Shown here piece by piece: positions 26,039 to 33,490 of a stretch of 64,000 bases of DNA. The number at the start of each line of letters is the position of its first letter. Within the stretch, counting starts at the first letter, position 1. Under the pieces are notes generated by a model, which was not told where the DNA came from, did not search any database, and saw nothing but the letters and a program-made list of their open reading frames with translations. The DNA is from Flagellimonas aurea (GTDB lineage Bacteria > Bacteroidota > Bacteroidia > Flavobacteriales > Flavobacteriaceae). Where the stretch lies: contig NZ_JAFLNL010000011.1 in the NCBI RefSeq assembly GCF_017313785.1, positions 60,859 through 124,858 on the forward strand, in the 5' to 3' direction. Position numbers and translations under genes: made by a program.

Positions 26039-28210
26039 TTACTTTTTGGCTTCCACCAATTCCAATTGGTCCACGCTCACATTTGTTGTGAACATCCCGT
26101 AGTTGACCACCGCTTTGCCTTTTTCCAGTGTATCGATGCTGCCTACGGCCTTACCATCCATCAAACGGACACGGTCACCGATTTTAAAAACAGGTCTGGG
26201 TTTGTTCTTTTCGGCCTGGATTTCCTTTTTCTTTTGGATTTTCTTCTCGACCCGTACCTTTTTGATTTTCTGCTCCAGCTCTTCGGCCACCTGTTTCTTC
26301 TCTTCCTGTTTGGCCTTGGCCTTTTTGACAGTGGTCTTTTTGCGTTTGCTGTTCTCGGTTTCCACAATACGCAGCATCTCGGAGATCAAAGGACGCTTTT
26401 TCTTGTCCATGAAGTATTTTTCCGCAGCGGTATTCACCTTGTTGCCCAATTGGATCATACGCTGGTTGTGGTCGTACATTTCTTGGTAGCTCTCCAGTTT
26501 GGATTTGATCTTGGAATTCAGTTGTTCCAAACGTTCATTTTCCTCACGGGCCTTGTTTTCTTCTTCCTTAAGTTTGGAGCCGGTCTCCACCATTTTGCTG
26601 CGCTCTTTTTGCAGCTTGGCAATTGTGGCGTCAAAACGGACCTTTCCACGTTCAATCTTTTTCTTGGCCTTATTGATCAAGGAGTAGGGGATGCCGTTCT
26701 TTTGGGCCACCTCAAACGTAAAGGAACTTCCCGCTTCGCCCAATACCAATTGAAAGGTGGGTTCCAGCGTTTTGGAATTGAACAGCATGTTGGCGTTGGT
26801 AGCATGTGGCAATTCATTGGCCAAAGCCTTCAAATTGGCATAGTGCGTTGTGATGACCCCATAAGCCTCACGCTCGTAGAACACTTCCAAGAAAGCTTCG
26901 GCCAGGGCACCTCCCAATTCGGGGTCGCTTCCCGTTCCAAATTCATCGATCAAGAACAATGTTTTGTCGTTGCACTTTTTAAGAAAGTGGTTCATGTTCT
27001 TTAACCGATAACTATATGTACTTAAATGATTTTCAATGGATTGATTATCTCCAATGTCCGTCAAAATCTTATCAAAAAAGCAAACCGAACTGCGCTCGTG
27101 CACAGGAATCAACATACCGCTTTGAAGCATTATTTGAAGCAAGCCTATTGTCTTCAACGTGATACTTTTACCCCCTGCATTGGGTCCCGAAATCACAATA
27201 ATTCGGTTCTCCCTATGCAGTTTTATGGTCTGTGGCCACGTCTTTTCGTTCTTTCGCTTGTTGGATAAATAGAGTAGTGGGTGAAAGGCATCGCGAAGGT
27301 ACATCTTGCGCTCCTCATTGATTTCCGGCAATAGACCGTTCATCTCGTTGGCATACCGTGCCTTTGCCGCCGTAATATCGGTTTCGGCCAAATACGTTTG
27401 ATACGCCTTCATTACTTCCAAGTAAGGACGGATTTGGTCCGTCAACTTGTTCAAAATACGTTGTACCTCTTCTTTCTCGTCAAATTCCAGATTGCTCAAC
27501 TCTCTGGTGTAGGCCAGCGTAGCTTCCGGCACAATGTAAACGATACTTCCAGTCTTGGATGTGCCCATCACGGTGCCCTTCACTTTTTTGCGGTGCATGG
27601 CCTTAACGGCCAAAACCCGACGGTTTTCAACTACGGATTCACGGATTTCATCCAAAAAATCAGACGATTGATAACGCCCCAATGCAGCACTAAAGCTCTG
27701 GTTTATCTTGCTACGTACTTCGTTGATTTGACTCCTGATGTACCGAAGTTCATCCGAAGCGGAATCCTTGATTTCCCCAAACTTATCGATCACATCATCA
27801 ATGGCATCGGGAATTTCAGGATGTAGCTCCAAAGCATCCACTTTATTAAAAAGTAACGGATAATATTCCTTAAACTTTTTGAAGAATTTATGGTGAATGG
27901 CAACAGTCTTGCAAATGCTGCCAATTTTGCGAAAACCGCTAATTTCCAAAGTGCTGTTGTCAATTTTGAGCAGTCCCAGCTCACTATTGATGTGGTCGAA
28001 ACCGTGATTGGGAATACGGTTATCGTTGGAAAACGAAGCCAGATACTCCGAAGTCTGTCCCAAAACATCCATCAACTCATCTTTGTGGCGGTATGGTTGA
28101 ATGGACAATGCCTTTTCCTTTCCCAGCTCCGTATTGCATCGTGCAGCAATCTGCGTCAATACGGTTGGAAACTCTAGGTCTTGAAGTGTTTTGGGGTGAA
28201 TGTTTCGCAT
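26039..28210 (-). CDS. MutS2-family DNA-binding ATPase, without Smr domain
   Basis: The start at 28210 (MRNIHPKTLQDLEF) is chosen over an upstream ATG because it is the family start; 723 residues. Walker A GPNAGGKS (about 341-348), the ATPase signature DEFGTGSD (near 420) and the GVITTHY motif show a MutS-type ABC ATPase with a core and clamp region (about 70-300). A long basic coiled coil (about 510-660) follows. The protein ends in a KOW-like segment (FKIGDRVRLMDGKAVGSIDTLEKG) and has no C-terminal Smr endonuclease domain, as in Bacteroidota MutS2. Roles of the family include suppression of homologous recombination and rescue of collided ribosomes. Its next neighbour on the other strand is ung. 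Confidence 0.9.
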   Translation of the reverse strand: MRNIHPKTLQDLEFPTVLTQIAARCNTELGKEKALSIQPYRHKDELMDVLGQTSEYLASFSNDNRIPNHGFDHINSELGLLKIDNSTLEISGFRKIGSICKTVAIHHKFFKKFKEYYPLLFNKVDALELHPEIPDAIDDVIDKFGEIKDSASDELRYIRSQINEVRSKINQSFSAALGRYQSSDFLDEIRESVVENRRVLAVKAMHRKKVKGTVMGTSKTGSIVYIVPEATLAYTRELSNLEFDEKEEVQRILNKLTDQIRPYLEVMKAYQTYLAETDITAAKARYANEMNGLLPEINEERKMYLRDAFHPLLYLSNKRKNEKTWPQTIKLHRENRIIVISGPNAGGKSITLKTIGLLQIMLQSGMLIPVHERSSVCFFDKILTDIGDNQSIENHLSTYSYRLKNMNHFLKKCNDKTLFLIDEFGTGSDPELGGALAEAFLEVFYEREAYGVITTHYANLKALANELPHATNANMLFNSKTLEPTFQLVLGEAGSSFTFEVAQKNGIPYSLINKAKKKIERGKVRFDATIAKLQKERSKMVETGSKLKEEENKAREENERLEQLNSKIKSKLESYQEMYDHNQRMIQLGNKVNTAAEKYFMDKKKRPLISEMLRIVETENSKRKKTTVKKAKAKQEEKKQVAEELEQKIKKVRVEKKIQKKKEIQAEKNKPRPVFKIGDRVRLMDGKAVGSIDTLEKGKAVVNYGMFTTNVSVDQLELVEAKK

Positions 28211-28336
28211 CTTTCTCAAATAGCAAGGCAAATATAGGATTTTGAAGTGTCTTTTGAGTGCCACCCGTTTAGTAAAAACACTCCACTTTGTTTACTTTTG
28301 ATTCATGCTTGATGAATACCCTACAATTGAGTTAAA

Positions 28337-28441
28337 ATGAGGAACGACAATACCATAATCTACATAATCGCAGGGATTGTTCTGCTTCATTTTGTTGCGG
28401 GCATCGGGTATCTGATCTACAAACTGACCAAAAAGAAGTAA
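28337..28441 (+). CDS. 34-residue single-pass membrane protein
   Basis: Too short for automatic detection: ATG at 28337, TAA at 28439-28441. The reading MRNDNTIIYIIAGIVLLHFV... shows a charged start, about 23 hydrophobic residues and a basic tail (KLTKKK), the layout of a small inner-membrane peptide. It lies 9 bases before ung and is transcribed with it. I do not recognise it; codon use is ordinary. A role in ung expression or a separate membrane function cannot be told. Confidence 0.5.
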   Translation: MRNDNTIIYIIAGIVLLHFVAGIGYLIYKLTKKK

Positions 28442-28450
28442 AGTCGACGC

Positions 28451-29116
28451 ATGGAAGTAACTATTGAGCCAAGCTGGAAAGCACAGTTGAACAATGAATT
28501 TGAAAAACCCTATTTCCAACAATTGGCCGCTTTTGTGAAGCGGGAATATCAACAGCATACCTGTTACCCCAAAGGAGCGGATATTTTTTCGGCGTTCGAC
28601 CATTGCCCATTTCATGAGACCAAAGTGGTAATTATTGGACAAGATCCGTACCACGGCCCGAACCAGGCCAACGGATTGTGCTTTTCCGTAAAAGATGGGA
28701 TTCCACATCCACCATCGTTGGTCAATATTTTTAAGGAAATCAAAACTGATGTTGAAAAGCCATATCCCAAAAGTGGAAACTTGGAACGTTGGGCAGACCA
28801 AGGCGTACTCTTGTTGAACGCGACGCTGACGGTTCGGGCGCATCAGGCCGGGAGCCACCAGAAAAAGGGTTGGGAGCAGTTTACCGATGCGGTAATCCAA
28901 ACAGTTTCCAACGAATTGGAAGGTGTGGTTTTTTTACTTTGGGGCGGATTCGCCAAGAAGAAATCATCTTTGATAGATAAAACCAGACACCATATTCTTA
29001 CTTCTGGGCATCCTTCACCCTTGAGTGCCAATCGAGGCCTGTGGTTTGGCAATCAGCATTTCAGTAAAACAAATGATTTGTTGAACCGTATGGGTAAAGA
29101 GTCTATTGATTGGTAA
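28451..29116 (+). CDS. ung: Uracil-DNA glycosylase
   Basis: 221 residues with family-1 UDG motifs: GQDPYHGP (catalytic Asp65, His68), CFSV with Phe78, LLNATLTV, and GHPSPLSANRG with His187. It removes uracil from DNA at the start of base excision repair. The length and motif order are typical for Bacteroidota Ung. It is the second gene after a 34-residue membrane peptide. The 3' end abuts a palindromic repeat (29121-29198) that separates it from the convergent solute-binding gene. Confidence 0.95.
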   Translation: MEVTIEPSWKAQLNNEFEKPYFQQLAAFVKREYQQHTCYPKGADIFSAFDHCPFHETKVVIIGQDPYHGPNQANGLCFSVKDGIPHPPSLVNIFKEIKTDVEKPYPKSGNLERWADQGVLLLNATLTVRAHQAGSHQKKGWEQFTDAVIQTVSNELEGVVFLLWGGFAKKKSSLIDKTRHHILTSGHPSPLSANRGLWFGNQHFSKTNDLLNRMGKESIDW

Positions 29117-29120
29117 ATGG

Positions 29121-29198
29121 GTCACCTCGAGCGCAGTCGAGAGGTATATTGGCGAAATAATGACTGAGTTGATTGGTCTCGACTGCGCTCGACTTGAC
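29121..29198. repeat. Palindromic repeat of the GAGCGCAGTCGAGA type between convergent genes
   Basis: Arms of 22 bases (29121-29142 and 29177-29198) pair with two mismatches; core TCGAGCGCAGTCGAGA / TCTCGACTGCGCTCGA. The fold would make a long hairpin between ung and the convergent solute-binding protein gene, and could terminate both. Confidence 0.75.
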
Positions 29199-29209
29199 AT
29201 CTATTTATT

Positions 29210-30058
29210 TTATTTCCAAAGGAATTCTGAAGCATCCTTGACTTCATCCACCAGATTAAGGTCGTGCAATCTAGATTGGACCTCGTTCACGGTTGCTGAG
29301 GAAAGTTGTTCCTGTCCCCAAGTAGTTTTGGATAGCCATGCTTTTATGTCCTCTAGTTTTTGTTCATATCTATTGGACAGGGTTCTGTCAATACTTGGAA
29401 TTTGTTTGAATTCCGAGGTATATGTATTAATGACTTCCAAAACATGTTTGAGCACGCCTTCACTATGCTGAATAAATGCATCCGAAGCAGCAATCACAAA
29501 ACAAGGCCACGGGGTAGGGCAGTCGCCCACTCTTTTAAAAGTGCCGTTGTCTACCAAAGGCTTTGTAGTGAAATGCTCCCACATAAAATAGGCATCGGAA
29601 CCGCTGGTGAGGCTTTCTATGGCGCCATCCAAATTATTGATGATCTCAAATTCCAGCTTTTCGGTATTCCATCCTTGGTTTTGCGCATTAACGTAGGCCA
29701 TTAAGTGGCTTCCACTTCCCATTCGGCTAATGGCAACTTTATCGTTCTTAAGATCAGAAATAGACTTGCGGCTACTTTTGGCATCCACATGAATGCCCCA
29801 AAGCAGCGGAGAAGAAATGAATCCCTGAACAATTTTACTGGGATTGCCCTGTGATATGCTTTTGATAATGCCCTCGGTAAGAATTATGCCCATATCGGCT
29901 TCTTCATCCTGCAGCATTTGTGTCATTTTACCTGTTCCCTCAGGAACATCGGTCCATTCCAATTGAATGCCCCTGTCTTCAAAAGCACCGTCTTCCATGG
30001 CCAGATGCCAAGGGAGGTTAAAATGTTCTGGGACACCAATAATTTTTACGGTCTTCAT
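29210..30058 (-). CDS. Orphan NMT1/SsuA-like substrate-binding protein, apparently cytoplasmic
   Basis: 282 residues of the ABC-transporter substrate-binding fold (NMT1/THI5-like): MKTVKIIGVPEHFNLPWHLA at the start, ADMGIILTEGIIKSISQGN, and a hinge in the middle (GAIESLTSGSDAYFMWEHF). There is no signal peptide, no lipobox and no ABC permease or ATPase next to it, so it does not look like a transporter component in its usual position. Similar signal-less members occur in flavobacteria and have a counterpart in yeasts (Ca3427 in Candida albicans), whose ligand is not settled. It may be an intracellular binding protein or an enzyme precursor. Confidence 0.72.
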   Translation of the reverse strand: MKTVKIIGVPEHFNLPWHLAMEDGAFEDRGIQLEWTDVPEGTGKMTQMLQDEEADMGIILTEGIIKSISQGNPSKIVQGFISSPLLWGIHVDAKSSRKSISDLKNDKVAISRMGSGSHLMAYVNAQNQGWNTEKLEFEIINNLDGAIESLTSGSDAYFMWEHFTTKPLVDNGTFKRVGDCPTPWPCFVIAASDAFIQHSEGVLKHVLEVINTYTSEFKQIPSIDRTLSNRYEQKLEDIKAWLSKTTWGQEQLSSATVNEVQSRLHDLNLVDEVKDASEFLWK

Positions 30059-30128
30059 AGGGCTTGTTGCTTTGTGGTACTAAAATTATGATTCCGTTCG
30101 GTATCCATCAAAAAAAGTAGCCTTAAAA

Positions 30129-31016
30129 TTATATAAGGTCACTATTTGCGATAGCGTTTAAAGTGTACTTAATGAGTTCTTCGACCGTTTTATGTCCCTG
30201 TTCGGAAAACTCTCCGGTGGCCCTATTAGCCAATATCGCATTGAGCGAAACTGCTCTGTGTCCTAGGAGTTTGGCAAGACCATAAATGCCGGCGGTTTCC
30301 ATTTCAAGATTCGTTATCCTTGCATTTTGATAGGAAAACCGGGCCAACTTGTCGTTAAAATCCTGAATGGATGGCGCTAATCTCAATGTTCTTCCTTGTG
30401 GTCCATAAAAACCTGAATTTGTTATTGTTACGCCATATCGTATACGATTTGATTCAAAAATTTCGGCTAATGACTCGTCAAAATCGACAACGTAGGGATG
30501 TATGTTGTGGTTTTCCCAACCCAAATAGGATATAAGGGCGGATTCGACCGCATGGTTCGTAACGTGTCCATGCTCATAAAAATGAAGCAAGTTGTCAAAA
30601 CCTATTGCGGAGCTGCTCATCAAAAACGAATCAACTGGAATATCCGGTTGTATGGAACCGGATGTACCAATCCGTATAAAACTGAGCTGTTTTTTTTCTG
30701 TTTTAACCTTTCGGGAAGCAAAGTCAATGTTTATGAGGGCGTCCAATTCATTAAAAACAATGTCGATATTGTCCGTTCCGATGCCTGTTGAAATGACAGT
30801 TATTCGTTTGTTGCTATAAATACCTGTATGAGTGATGAACTCGCGCTTTCCTTTCTTTATTTCGACGGAATCAAAGTGCTTGGAAACCTCGGATACGCGC
30901 TCAGGGTCACCTACGGTGATAATGATATCGGCAATATCCTCTGGAAGAAGGTTGAGATGGTAAATGCTCCCATCAGCATTCAGAATCAGCTCTGAACTGC
31001 TCAGTGAAGCTTTCAT
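30129..31016 (-). CDS. Nucleoside phosphorylase
   Basis: 295 residues with the phosphorylase-I fold signature: GDPERVSEVSKHFDSV, STGIGTDNIDIVFNELDAL, RIGTSGSIQP, and NLEMETAGIYGLAKLLGHRA (active-site Glu-Met-Glu). This matches uridine phosphorylase-type enzymes, which split uridine or related nucleosides to the base and ribose-1-phosphate in nucleoside salvage. The start lies 3 bases after the stop of the DUF1835 gene (TAA TAG ATG), so the two are co-transcribed. The exact base specificity (uracil or purine) cannot be settled by reading. Confidence 0.85.
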   Translation of the reverse strand: MKASLSSSELILNADGSIYHLNLLPEDIADIIITVGDPERVSEVSKHFDSVEIKKGKREFITHTGIYSNKRITVISTGIGTDNIDIVFNELDALINIDFASRKVKTEKKQLSFIRIGTSGSIQPDIPVDSFLMSSSAIGFDNLLHFYEHGHVTNHAVESALISYLGWENHNIHPYVVDFDESLAEIFESNRIRYGVTITNSGFYGPQGRTLRLAPSIQDFNDKLARFSYQNARITNLEMETAGIYGLAKLLGHRAVSLNAILANRATGEFSEQGHKTVEELIKYTLNAIANSDLI

Positions 31017-31019
31017 CTA

Positions 31020-31952
31020 TTACAATTTCAGGATTCGTTCGGTGTCGGTATTGTATAAGAAGCTATACTTTAAAGAACCCCCCAAATACATTTGATTATC
31101 ACGTATTTGCGAATAATAATTAGCCTCTTGTTTTAAAACATGTAATCCTTTTTTGGTCAATTTGACAGGGTCAAAAGAACTGAACAAAGGTTTTAACGAG
31201 GAAATCATTCTGTCGTATTGCGTGTCCCCAAAACCATAAAATCCTTGGTTGGCCAATAGCTTACCCATTAATTCATTTCTGGAATTGGGCTTTTCTTCTT
31301 TGGCCACTTCCAAAATATGGTTCTCTAGGTCGTTCAGGCCATTCTTAATGGTGGGGTAGCGCTTTAAATGCGTTTTAAGAGCGTCTGAAAGATATTCGAA
31401 CTGGAAATCGTTATTGGCAATCTGATTTTCCAAACGGATGGGATTATCACTGCAATACAATTGCCAAATGTAATCCGCGTATTCGATATCATCCTGAGAA
31501 AGGAGTTTTTTGTTGTCGTAAAGTTCCAGTAGTTTTTCGTCGTTGAGCTCATTTAGGCCGTAAAGCTTATTGGAGCCTTCAACTTTGCCGCTACATACCA
31601 AGTAGATTTCGGCATGTCTTCTGTGTGTTTTGAGCCAACTAAGTACGGCCAGCATGTTTATTTGGCAAAAAAGGTCATATTCGAACCATAGCACTATCTG
31701 GTCCTGTTGTTTGTGGTTGCAAAGTGACCTGTATTCTTTCAGGGTTTTTTCTATGAACCAAGATTTGGAGACTTTATAATTTTTGTTCAGGAACTCAAAC
31801 CTTGTTTTCCAGAAAGATTCGCTCCCCACGGAAGAGAGGGTTTTGCCTTCGCAAAGCATTTCTCTCCATGTAATTACGTCTCCTTTTAATTGTAAGGACT
31901 GTAATCTGGACGTGAAACTGTCTCCGTTGGTTATGTGCAACAGTGATTTCAT
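31020..31952 (-). CDS. DUF1835-domain protein
   Basis: 310 residues that open with MKSLLHITNGDSFTSRLQSL, typical of DUF1835 (HITNGD), then QIVLWFEYDLFCQINMLAVL, and a C-terminal DUF3658-like part around 270-300. Members of this group have no established reaction. The gene is first in a two-gene unit with the nucleoside phosphorylase, which may point to a role in nucleotide or nucleoside salvage, but that is only a neighbourhood argument. Cytoplasmic by sequence. Confidence 0.78.
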   Translation of the reverse strand: MKSLLHITNGDSFTSRLQSLQLKGDVITWREMLCEGKTLSSVGSESFWKTRFEFLNKNYKVSKSWFIEKTLKEYRSLCNHKQQDQIVLWFEYDLFCQINMLAVLSWLKTHRRHAEIYLVCSGKVEGSNKLYGLNELNDEKLLELYDNKKLLSQDDIEYADYIWQLYCSDNPIRLENQIANNDFQFEYLSDALKTHLKRYPTIKNGLNDLENHILEVAKEEKPNSRNELMGKLLANQGFYGFGDTQYDRMISSLKPLFSSFDPVKLTKKGLHVLKQEANYYSQIRDNQMYLGGSLKYSFLYNTDTERILKL

Positions 31953-32096
31953 TTTCAGCTCAGTTTTCGTTGGTTAGGATGAATAAAAGTAAGGTTTAAA
32001 GCAAGAACACAAAAATTTTTTCACAAAACATTGCTCTTAAGGTCAAGTTTTTAACATCAATTAAAATCTGAATCGATTTTTTGTTAAATTTTTATA

Positions 32097-32426
32097 TTAT
32101 CCACCAACACGCTTTACGGAAAATCCATTTTCCTTTAGGAAGTCCATAATTTTATCGCGATAATCCCCTTGAATAATGATCGCTTCGTTCTTAAAACTGC
32201 CGCCAACTCCCAAGAGAGTTTTCAAGTCTTTGGTCAGTTTTTTAAAATCACTATCGGCGCCATTGTACCCCTCAAGAACGGTTACTGGTTTTCCCTTCCG
32301 CTTCTCGTATTTACAGATAATGGGGTCATCTTGTAGCCAGTATGAGGGTTCGTTTTTATCATTGTCCGGTTCGTCTTCCGGTTCGTGGTCGGGAAATAGA
32401 TTCTTTAGTTGGTCTTGCAGGTCCAT
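32097..32426 (-). CDS. SUI1/eIF1-like translation initiation protein (YciH type)
   Basis: 109 residues. An acidic N-terminal tail (DHEPEDEPDNDKNEPS) is followed by the SUI1 fold with GKPVTVLEGYNGADSDFKKLTKDLKTLLGVGGSFKNE and IIIQGDYRDKI. Bacterial SUI1 homologues such as YciH bind ribosomes and are linked with initiation fidelity and stress. Its start follows the stop of the 2OG oxygenase gene by 2 bases (TAA AG ATG), so it is the second gene of a pair. Length and motif are normal for Bacteroidota. Confidence 0.88.
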   Translation of the reverse strand: MDLQDQLKNLFPDHEPEDEPDNDKNEPSYWLQDDPIICKYEKRKGKPVTVLEGYNGADSDFKKLTKDLKTLLGVGGSFKNEAIIIQGDYRDKIMDFLKENGFSVKRVGG

Positions 32427-32428
32427 CT

Positions 32429-33379
32429 TTATTTTTTTACGAGTCCTAGCTCAATAAGTCTTTCGTGCAGGTATTCGCCGGCAGTAATGTCCTCAAATGC
32501 CTTGGGATTGTCCTCATCGGTACAGTTTTCAAGGCAATCCAAGGGCATATCGCTTACCGGGTGCATAAAGAACGGAATGGAATAACGTGATGTGCCCCAA
32601 AGTTCTTTTGGCGGGTTCACTACCTGGTGAATAGTGGATTTTAATTTATTGTTGGATAATCGGGACAGCATATCGCCGACATTGATCATTAATTGGTCGG
32701 GTTGGGCAATGGCGTCCACCCAGTTGCCTTGGTGATCCTTTACTTGGAGTCCTTTTCCGTGTGCGCCCATGAGCAATGTAATCAAGTTAATATCGCCATG
32801 GGCGGCAGCACGAACAGCATTTTTAGGTTCTTCTGTAATGGGTGGATAGTGAATGGGCCTTAAAATCGAGTTTCCGTTTTTAATGTAGTCATCAAAATAG
32901 GTTTCTTCAAGGTCCAGGTGCAATGCCAAGGCCCGAAGCACATATTTAGCGGTTTTCTCCAACATTTTGTAGGTTTCCTCTCCAACACGATTAAAATCGG
33001 GCAGTTCCTCAACGGTAACATTATCAGGATATTCGGCCTCTAATTTTGGATTGTCATCGATATATTGGCCAAAATGCCAAAATTCTTTCAAATCCCCTTC
33101 TTTTTTGCCTTTGGCGTGTTCCTTTCCAAAAGAAGTGTATCCACGCTGTCCGCCAATACCTTCAATTTCATATTTATCTTTCACCTCTTGTGGAAGGTTG
33201 AAGAACTTTTTTATTTCCGAATACAGGTCGTCCACCAATTCATCGGATAAAAAATGTCCGCTTAGTGCCACAAAGCCAATATCCTCAAAAGCAGCACCTA
33301 TTTCATTGACAAATTTTTCTTTTCGTTTTGGGTCGCCCGAAACAAAGTCTTTCAGGTCCACACTTGGAATCGCACTCAT
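32429..33379 (-). CDS. Isopenicillin N synthase-like 2-oxoglutarate/Fe(II) oxygenase
   Basis: 316 residues. The non-haem iron facial triad is His194-x-Asp196 and His251 (HGD ... HQVVNP), with the 2-oxoglutarate/substrate motif RYS (265-267), in a DIOX_N plus 2OG-FeII_Oxy arrangement. The family spans plant dioxygenases and bacterial IPNS-like proteins; the substrate of this group is unknown. It is the first gene of the pair with the SUI1 protein, so a link to translation, such as hydroxylation of a ribosome component, is possible but unproven. The start ATG at 33379 faces the divergent E1 gene across 111 bases. Confidence 0.83.
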   Translation of the reverse strand: MSAIPSVDLKDFVSGDPKRKEKFVNEIGAAFEDIGFVALSGHFLSDELVDDLYSEIKKFFNLPQEVKDKYEIEGIGGQRGYTSFGKEHAKGKKEGDLKEFWHFGQYIDDNPKLEAEYPDNVTVEELPDFNRVGEETYKMLEKTAKYVLRALALHLDLEETYFDDYIKNGNSILRPIHYPPITEEPKNAVRAAAHGDINLITLLMGAHGKGLQVKDHQGNWVDAIAQPDQLMINVGDMLSRLSNNKLKSTIHQVVNPPKELWGTSRYSIPFFMHPVSDMPLDCLENCTDEDNPKAFEDITAGEYLHERLIELGLVKK

Positions 33380-33490
33380 ATTGTCATCTTTGATATAAAA
33401 TCAAAAATAAGGAAATAAGCTGAAGGTTTTTGAATTTTAAAGCGTTTTGAAGGGCTTTTTACTACTTTTAGCCAACAGAATTTTTACGAT

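Noticed and set aside
25949..27004. 351-codon open frame on the plus strand
   Set aside because: It lies antisense within mutS2, is rich in Phe/Leu from the reverse of charged coiled-coil codons, and shows no domain.
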